Positions 13,964-18,107 of a stretch of DNA of 18,107 bases are shown in pieces; within the stretch, counting starts at the first letter, position 1; each line of letters opens with the position of its first letter. The translations under genes and the position numbers were made by a program. The notes below the pieces were generated by a model, which was given only the letters and a program-made list of their open reading frames with translations, searched no databases and was not told the origin of the DNA. The stretch is from an uncultured Verrucomicrobiales bacterium (GTDB lineage: Bacteria > Verrucomicrobiota > Verrucomicrobiia > Verrucomicrobiales > Akkermansiaceae): contig CALABM010000137.1 in assembly GCA_937885815.1 (NCBI GenBank), positions 1-18,107 on the forward strand. The letters run 5' to 3'.

Positions 13964-15409
13964 ATGGACACTTTTCTCAACGCCTTACAAACGATTGGCA
14001 TCATCCTTCTTGTCATCCTATTCTTCAACCTCATGATTTTTGTTCATGAGCTGGGTCATTTCCTTGCCGGTAAATGGCGCGGAGCGTACATTGACCGCTT
14101 CCAAATTTGGTTCGGCACTCCCATCTGGAGCAAGACAATCAAGGGCGTACGCTGGGGCATCGGCTGGCTGCCGCTGGGTGGCTTCGTATCCCTGCCTCAG
14201 ATGGAGGACATGGAAAAAGTGGAGGGCGCCTGCAAAGACTTGCCCAAGGATTTGAAGCCACTCAAGCCGCTGGATAAAATCATCATTGCCGCAGCCGGCC
14301 CTCTCTTCTCACTGCTTCTGGCCTATGTATTCGCCTTCATCGTATGGGGAGTAGGTAAACCCGTGGCCGAACTACAGGGTACAAGAATCGGCTATTTCGC
14401 CCCGGACTCACCCGCGGCAGCTGCTGGACTGTTACCCGGTGACCGCATTCTCGCGGTAGATGGCAAGGCCGTCAACAAGTGGGCCGGTAACATGGAAGGC
14501 GTACGCGAACTCGTAGCTTTGAGCGAGGGCGAAAAAATCAACTTCACCATCGCACGCCCTCAGGCTGATGGCAGCGAGCAGACGCTGGAGATTGCCAGCT
14601 CCTTCCGCATTCCAGAAACCGCTTGGTGGCAGCGCACCGCCCTGAGGCAGGTAGGCATCCTGCCGGCGGCCCCCACCGTGGTGGGCGCCATCCTCCCCGG
14701 TTCCCCCGCTGATCAAGCAGGACTGAAGCCGGGACAAACCATCATAGCCGTGAACGGCACCCCCGTTTATACCCCCTTCGCCGTGATTGAGGTCTCAGAA
14801 AAGCCTGAACCCATGGAGCTTACGCTGAAGAATGAGGACGGCACCACTACCACCGTCAACATCACCCCGGTTATCCCGACCAACTGGCAGGACAAACCCG
14901 GCGCAACTGCTATCCTCGGCATGGCTTGGGCAAACCCGAATGCCGCCGTGGAGTTCGAACACCCCTCCCCTCAGGCTCAGGTAAGCCAGAGCCTCAAGTG
15001 GATGAAGGACACGCTTGCCAAAGTTTGTGCACCCGGCAGCAGCATCGGCATGGAGCACCTGAGCGGCCCCGTGGGTATCGGCAATCACATGTACCAAATG
15101 TTCCAAGCCGGTGACGGCGTGGGATGGCGCCTCGTTCTGTGGTTTGCCGTGGTGCTGAATGTGAACCTCGCTGTGCTGAACATCCTCCCCCTGCCCGTAG
15201 TGGACGGCGGCCACGTGGTGCTCGGTTTCATCGAGATGCTCAGGGGCAAGCCCATCAGCGGCAAGTTCCTGGACTGGATCATGTTCGGCTTCGTATTCCT
15301 GCTGCTATTCTTCTTCATCTTCGTTACCTTCAAGGATGTAGGTGACATGGTGGGCGGCGAGGAAACACCCGAACTGCCGGCCCCCATCTTCTCCACCCCG
15401 CAGAACTGA
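13964..15409 (+). CDS. rseP: RIP metalloprotease RseP (site-2 protease, M50)
   Basis: The protein has 481 residues from the ATG at 13964; a GTG at 13952 would add four residues. The first membrane helix carries FVHELGHFLAGK (His28, Glu29, His32), and the last catalytic segment NILPLPVVDGGHV supplies the third zinc ligand (Asp414). There are about four membrane segments: 10-32, 106-130, 388-410 and 437-455. Two PDZ domains lie between them: about 143-200 (FAPDSPAAAAGLLPGDRILAVDG) and 238-300 (GAILPGSPADQAGLKPGQTI). This is the RseP/YaeL architecture, used in regulated intramembrane proteolysis, for example of anti-sigma factors or leftover signal peptides. No sigma or anti-sigma gene is next to it. 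It is followed 6 nt later by a small membrane-protein gene. Confidence 0.95.
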   Translation: MDTFLNALQTIGIILLVILFFNLMIFVHELGHFLAGKWRGAYIDRFQIWFGTPIWSKTIKGVRWGIGWLPLGGFVSLPQMEDMEKVEGACKDLPKDLKPLKPLDKIIIAAAGPLFSLLLAYVFAFIVWGVGKPVAELQGTRIGYFAPDSPAAAAGLLPGDRILAVDGKAVNKWAGNMEGVRELVALSEGEKINFTIARPQADGSEQTLEIASSFRIPETAWWQRTALRQVGILPAAPTVVGAILPGSPADQAGLKPGQTIIAVNGTPVYTPFAVIEVSEKPEPMELTLKNEDGTTTTVNITPVIPTNWQDKPGATAILGMAWANPNAAVEFEHPSPQAQVSQSLKWMKDTLAKVCAPGSSIGMEHLSGPVGIGNHMYQMFQAGDGVGWRLVLWFAVVLNVNLAVLNILPLPVVDGGHVVLGFIEMLRGKPISGKFLDWIMFGFVFLLLFFFIFVTFKDVGDMVGGEETPELPAPIFSTPQN

Positions 15410-15415
15410 TTTCCT

Positions 15416-15826
15416 GTGTTGCGAACCCTTAAATGGCTGCTGCTCGTACCGGCTCTGCTGATGATAGCTTTCATCGTAGCAGAAAAGGCGGATTTGAACG
15501 CTCAGGCCGCACGTCTTACCGGAGTGGACGCAGCAGCCTGCGGCGCCGTCAGCAACCCGGATTTCGAAAGCCTGAATCCCCTCGGCTGCCGCTTCCGTTT
15601 CAACATGGGGCCGAGTGAGTTTGCCGCCCTCTGTGAGCAGCAACTCACCCCCGCCTCCGGCTGGGAAAAAATGTCCAGCGCAGCAGAAGCGTCATCCGCC
15701 TCCCTCACGGAACTGCATACAGATAGCGCTCTGGTTTACATCAACAATTTACTCCCCACCCGCGTGCGCTGGGTAGTCTACCATCCGCTGACAGAGCATC
15801 TGTACCTCGGGTACTACATGCACTAA
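15416..15826 (+). CDS. hypothetical protein with signal peptide or anchor, downstream of rseP
   Basis: The protein has 136 residues from the GTG at 15416 (a TTG follows at once and is an alternative start). An N-terminal hydrophobic segment (WLLLVPALLMIAFIVA) is consistent with a signal peptide or anchor. The rest is soluble and has three Cys residues (AACGAV, LGCRF, ALCEQQ). I do not recognise the family. It starts 6 nt after the rseP stop, so it is almost surely co-transcribed, and it may be exported. Its convergent neighbour is the recombinase gene, 13 bp away. Confidence 0.6.
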   Translation: MLRTLKWLLLVPALLMIAFIVAEKADLNAQAARLTGVDAAACGAVSNPDFESLNPLGCRFRFNMGPSEFAALCEQQLTPASGWEKMSSAAEASSASLTELHTDSALVYINNLLPTRVRWVVYHPLTEHLYLGYYMH

Positions 15827-15839
15827 ACACAGCCCCTGC

Positions 15840-16819
15840 TCACGCCCAGCCCCCCACAGCGTCGCTCAGACGGCTCATGTTCACATAGCGAGTGCGCAGC
15901 AGCGAGCTGTCACGATGGCCGATTTCATATTGCAGCTCGCTATAACTGCGGAAGTGGCGCAGGTGATAACTGGCACAGGTATGCCGCAGCACATCCGGCA
16001 CCCAGTGGGTGAACCCGGCATGTTGGCGCAGTTCACGCCAATGGCGCTGCCATTGCGGCGGACAAATGCGCCCAGTCCCCACACACTCGACCAGCAAACG
16101 CAGCAAGGGCGCATGAATGCTCACCATCCGCGCGCCGCCTGTTTTGCTATGCTGCGGTAAAATGCTTATGGTTCTGCCGCCAATATCCACCTGCTCCCAG
16201 CTCAGGCGCGCTACCTCATGCGGGCGTATGCCGGCATAGAGCATCATCCCCACGGCTGCCAAGCATATACCGTCGCGGTATTTCTTCACTGTGCTCAGTA
16301 AGGCTTTGATTTCCTGCGGGCTTAATATCTCAATGCGTTTTTCACCGCATCCACCTGTGCCACGGGATTTTCGCTGCACCAGCCGCGTTTCATCGCTGTG
16401 CTAAATACGCCGCTAAGTATCAAGCGAGCCTTCTGCCGCTGCCGCGGGGTATCGAAAGCTTGCTCGATGTATCGGGCACATTCCGTTGCGGTGATAGCAC
16501 GCACGCGACGCTCGGCCAATCCTTTGCAGCGCTTCATGAATCGGCGGGTAAAATAGCGGAAATCCGTCTGCGTGCGGCTCCTCCGCTCGCGCCTTGCCTC
16601 CAGCGCCGCCTCCACGGCTTTTTCAAAGCTCACCGTCTTCTCCTGCCGCCGCAGTTCTTCCTCGCCCGCAGCTATACACCGCAGCGCCCGTCTTACCCTA
16701 CCGCGTCCCGCCCTCAGCGCCACTCCCGCCACCTGCGCGGCTTCCAATACATTCACCCCCGTTTGTTTCAGCACTACCAACGCCGCCAGCTCTTCTTCTG
16801 TTATTTCAGTCACGTTCAT
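15840..16819 (-). pseudogene. tyrosine recombinase/integrase, split by a one-base frameshift
   Basis: Two overlapping minus-strand frames together make one recombinase. The first (from the ATG at 16819, MNVTEITEEELAALV, preceded by AAAGGCGAG) carries the N-terminal SAM-like DNA-binding domain and ends ENPVAQVDAVKN plus four stray residues. The second carries the catalytic domain: Arg box GIRPHEVARLSWEQV, box II DVLRHTCASYH, IGHRD, and the nucleophile in RTRYVNMS. Adding one A to the A5 tract at 16338-16342 joins them into 326 residues (DAVKKRIEILSPQE), the normal length for the family. As written the gene is disrupted. A -1 ribosomal slip at AAA AAC would also restore it (DAVKNRIEIL). In box II the usual first His (HxLRH) is Asp. 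Its start codon sits beside one arm of an inverted repeat. Confidence 0.8.
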
Positions 16820-16826
16820 GATAACT

Positions 16827-16841
16827 CGCCTTTCAAAACCG
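16827..16841. repeat. left arm of inverted repeat (IRL)
   Basis: CGCCTTTCAAAACCG is the reverse complement of the right arm at 16963-16977 except for one base (14/15). It lies 8 bp upstream of the recombinase start codon and overlaps that gene's ribosome binding site. Confidence 0.75.
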
Positions 16842-16926
16842 TAAGTCAAGCATAATGCAGGTATTAATGCAAAAAGAAAACAGCTTCGCCGCGATGTCGC
16901 AAACAAAAGGAAGTTACATTTTGATA

Positions 16927-16956
16927 TTGCCAGAGTGTTAAAAGTTTAGTTATTCT
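16927..16956 (+). promoter_or_regulatory. predicted promoter inside the inverted-repeat-bounded segment, facing the Pmp-like gene
   Basis: TTGCCA (16927-16932) and TATTCT (16951-16956) are 18 bp apart. The start would fall at about 16963, the first base of the right repeat arm. Another TTGATA lies 6 bp further upstream. Confidence 0.4.
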
Positions 16957-16962
16957 AATGTG

Positions 16963-16977
16963 CGGTTTTGAAAAGCG
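16963..16977. repeat. right arm of inverted repeat (IRR)
   Basis: CGGTTTTGAAAAGCG pairs with 16827-16841 in inverted orientation (14/15). The arms bound a 121-bp segment (16842-16962). It lies upstream of a short ATG-AAA-AGC-TCT-TAA reading frame (16984-16998) and of the surface protein ATG at 17008. Confidence 0.75.
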
Positions 16978-17007
16978 TAGAGTATGAAAAGCTCTTAATT
17001 TTCCATT

Positions 17008-18107
17008 ATGAAATTACATCTACCTATCACGCTGTTAACTGCCGTTCTGGCAACCTTTATCGCCCTGCCTGCCCATGCTGTAGAAGCCCCTGAAGGTTAC
17101 ACTACCACTTACCTGAATAGCCCCGGTACTCTGGAAAACTATTCCACTCTTACATCATCTGAGCGCATTGCATTTATACTGGAAGACTCACAGGAAATCA
17201 CGCCCACCGGTGCAGACTACTGGACTTCATCCACCCCTCTCATCAGCGGGGGTAATGTATTCTTTGGCTCCGAGAGTTCCGACTCCCCCGATGCCCTGAG
17301 TTTCAAAGACAGCAACGGCTCGGCTTTCTACGGCCAAGGCGCTTTAACTTTCGATACCTTGAGCAACCTGACGTTCTCCACGATAACGGACAATGAAGCT
17401 GCCATCCGTGTAGTAAACGGCACTCTAACCATCACCAATGTTAATGATGGCCAAAGTGACACTGTGGATGTACTGTTTAAAGATATAGAGAATACCTCCT
17501 CCACCCCCACCTACGGCGGCGCTATCCATGCTGATATCGGAGACGTGACCATCAGCCATAATGGCGATGTTTCTTTCTCAGGCAACTCCTCCTACTACTA
17601 CGACGCCTACTACTCCTATTCCTACTACGCCTCCCACGGCGGCGCTATCTATGCTGGCGGAGACGTGACCATCAGCAATAATGGCAATGTTTCTTTCTCA
17701 GGCAACTCCTCCTCCTCTGACTACTACTCCTACGGCGGAGCTATCTATGCTTCCACTGTAACCATCAGCCATAATGGCGATGTTTCTTTCTCAGGCAACT
17801 CCTCCTCCTGCTACTACGTCTCCTACGGCGGCGCTATCTATGCTTCTACTGTAACCATCAGCCATAATGGCGATGTTTCTTTCTCAGGCAACTCCTCCCC
17901 CACCTCCCGCACCTCCTACGGCGGCGCTATCTATGCTTACGACGGCGACGTGACCATCAGCCATAATGGCGATGTTTCTTTCTCAGGCAACTCCTCCTCC
18001 TCCTACTCCCCCTACTCCTCCGGCACCTCCTCCGGCGGCGCTATCTGTGCTAACTACGGCGACGTGACCATCAGCAATAATAGCGATGTTTCTTTCTCAG
18101 GCAACTC
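17008..18107 (+). CDS. Pmp-like repeat surface protein / putative autotransporter, N-terminal part (runs off window)
   Basis: The frame is open from the ATG at 17008 to the window end (366 codons). The signal peptide is clear: MKLHLPITLLTAVLATFIA, with a probable cut after AHA. Residues about 25-165 form a first non-repeated region, with beta-helix-like strands (ALTFDTLSNLTFSTITDN, AIRVVNGTLTITN). From 17515 a repeat starts: GGAIYA, then VTISHNGDVSFSGNSS, then a Ser/Tyr linker, six copies so far. GGAI and FxxN are the tetrapeptides that define the chlamydial polymorphic membrane protein (Pmp) repeat, a passenger beta-helix adhesin displayed by a type V autotransporter barrel. The barrel, if present, is beyond the window. 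An in-frame ATG at 16984 is cut off by a TAA at 16996. The function is inferred as surface or adhesin. Confidence 0.8.
   Translation, partial: MKLHLPITLLTAVLATFIALPAHAVEAPEGYTTTYLNSPGTLENYSTLTSSERIAFILEDSQEITPTGADYWTSSTPLISGGNVFFGSESSDSPDALSFKDSNGSAFYGQGALTFDTLSNLTFSTITDNEAAIRVVNGTLTITNVNDGQSDTVDVLFKDIENTSSTPTYGGAIHADIGDVTISHNGDVSFSGNSSYYYDAYYSYSYYASHGGAIYAGGDVTISNNGNVSFSGNSSSSDYYSYGGAIYASTVTISHNGDVSFSGNSSSCYYVSYGGAIYASTVTISHNGDVSFSGNSSPTSRTSYGGAIYAYDGDVTISHNGDVSFSGNSSSSYSPYSSGTSSGGAICANYGDVTISNNSDVSFSGN
17515..18107 (+). repeat. six in-frame tandem Pmp-type repeats (123, 96, 93, 93, 114 and 74+ bp)
   Basis: Units start at 17515, 17638, 17734, 17827, 17920 and 18034. Each has GGCGGCGCTATCTATGCT or a close variant, then a nearly invariant block (ACCATCAGCCATAATGGC, GATGTTTCTTTCTCAGGC, AACTCC), then a linker of 8-16 codons that varies in sequence and length. 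All complete unit lengths are multiples of 3. Confidence 0.93.

Noticed and set aside
16460..16855. Plus-strand open frames of 75-131 codons opposite the recombinase
   Set aside because: Low-complexity Pro/Ser/Arg products that mirror the Ala/Arg-rich recombinase N-terminal region.
17515..18107. The variable linkers as a diversity-generating retroelement target (NNC codons fit adenine mutagenesis of AAC)
   Set aside because: Linkers differ in length, contain no AAC codon, are dominated by TCC and TAC, and no reverse transcriptase or template repeat is in the window. Slippage or recombination is simpler.
17515..18107. Repeat array as a CRISPR
   Set aside because: Unit lengths of 93-123 bp, all in frame within a coding gene, with degenerate low-complexity spacers.

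Overview
The window looks like a chromosomal segment of a Verrucomicrobiota bacterium, probably Akkermansia-like. This is inferred from a TIGR03790-family secreted protein (a family tied to exosortase-bearing phyla), the many membrane and surface proteins that I can place only as remote family members, and a chlamydial Pmp-type repeat protein, which suits a relative in the PVC group. No rRNA, tRNA, IS element or CRISPR array was seen.

Layout, left to right. (1) 1-2150: the 3' end of a Nudix hydrolase gene, a small AP2-like DNA-binding protein, and on the minus strand a secreted TIGR03790 protein. (2) 2192-3749 minus: a biotin-dependent carboxyltransferase subunit (OadA/PycB type, without its own biotinyl domain), closed by a textbook terminator. 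(3) 3914-4724: rpmI and rplT with their own promoter and no infC beside them. They are separated by an unusually long structured spacer and end in a terminator. (4) 4811-7530: recJ, overlapped by 4 nt by an M50-like membrane metallopeptidase. (5) 7606-10885: a membrane-anchored alpha/beta-hydrolase-fold protein that lacks the nucleophile serine, an inner-membrane-anchored OmpA-domain protein, and a HAD phosphatase, all in one direction. (6) 11084-11188: a 34-residue basic protein of the AURKAIP1/COX24 (mS38/bS22) type with its own terminator. (7) htpG (plus) converging on a MerR-family regulator (minus) across a bidirectional terminator. (8) rseP and a small secreted or membrane protein, with a near-perfect dyad between merR and rseP. 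(9) 15840-18107, the accessory end: a tyrosine recombinase gene broken by a one-base frameshift, a 121-bp segment bounded by 14/15-matching inverted repeats, and, diverging from the recombinase, the start of a surface protein built of Pmp-like GGAI/FxxN repeats with hypervariable Ser/Tyr linkers.

The most interesting part is the right end. A recombinase, inverted repeats around a promoter-like segment, and a repeat-built surface protein together have the layout of a phase-variable surface-antigen switch. This is an inference from layout, and no inversion was observed. A second theme is that several predicted promoters sit almost on top of their start codons, which suggests leaderless or very short-leader mRNAs.
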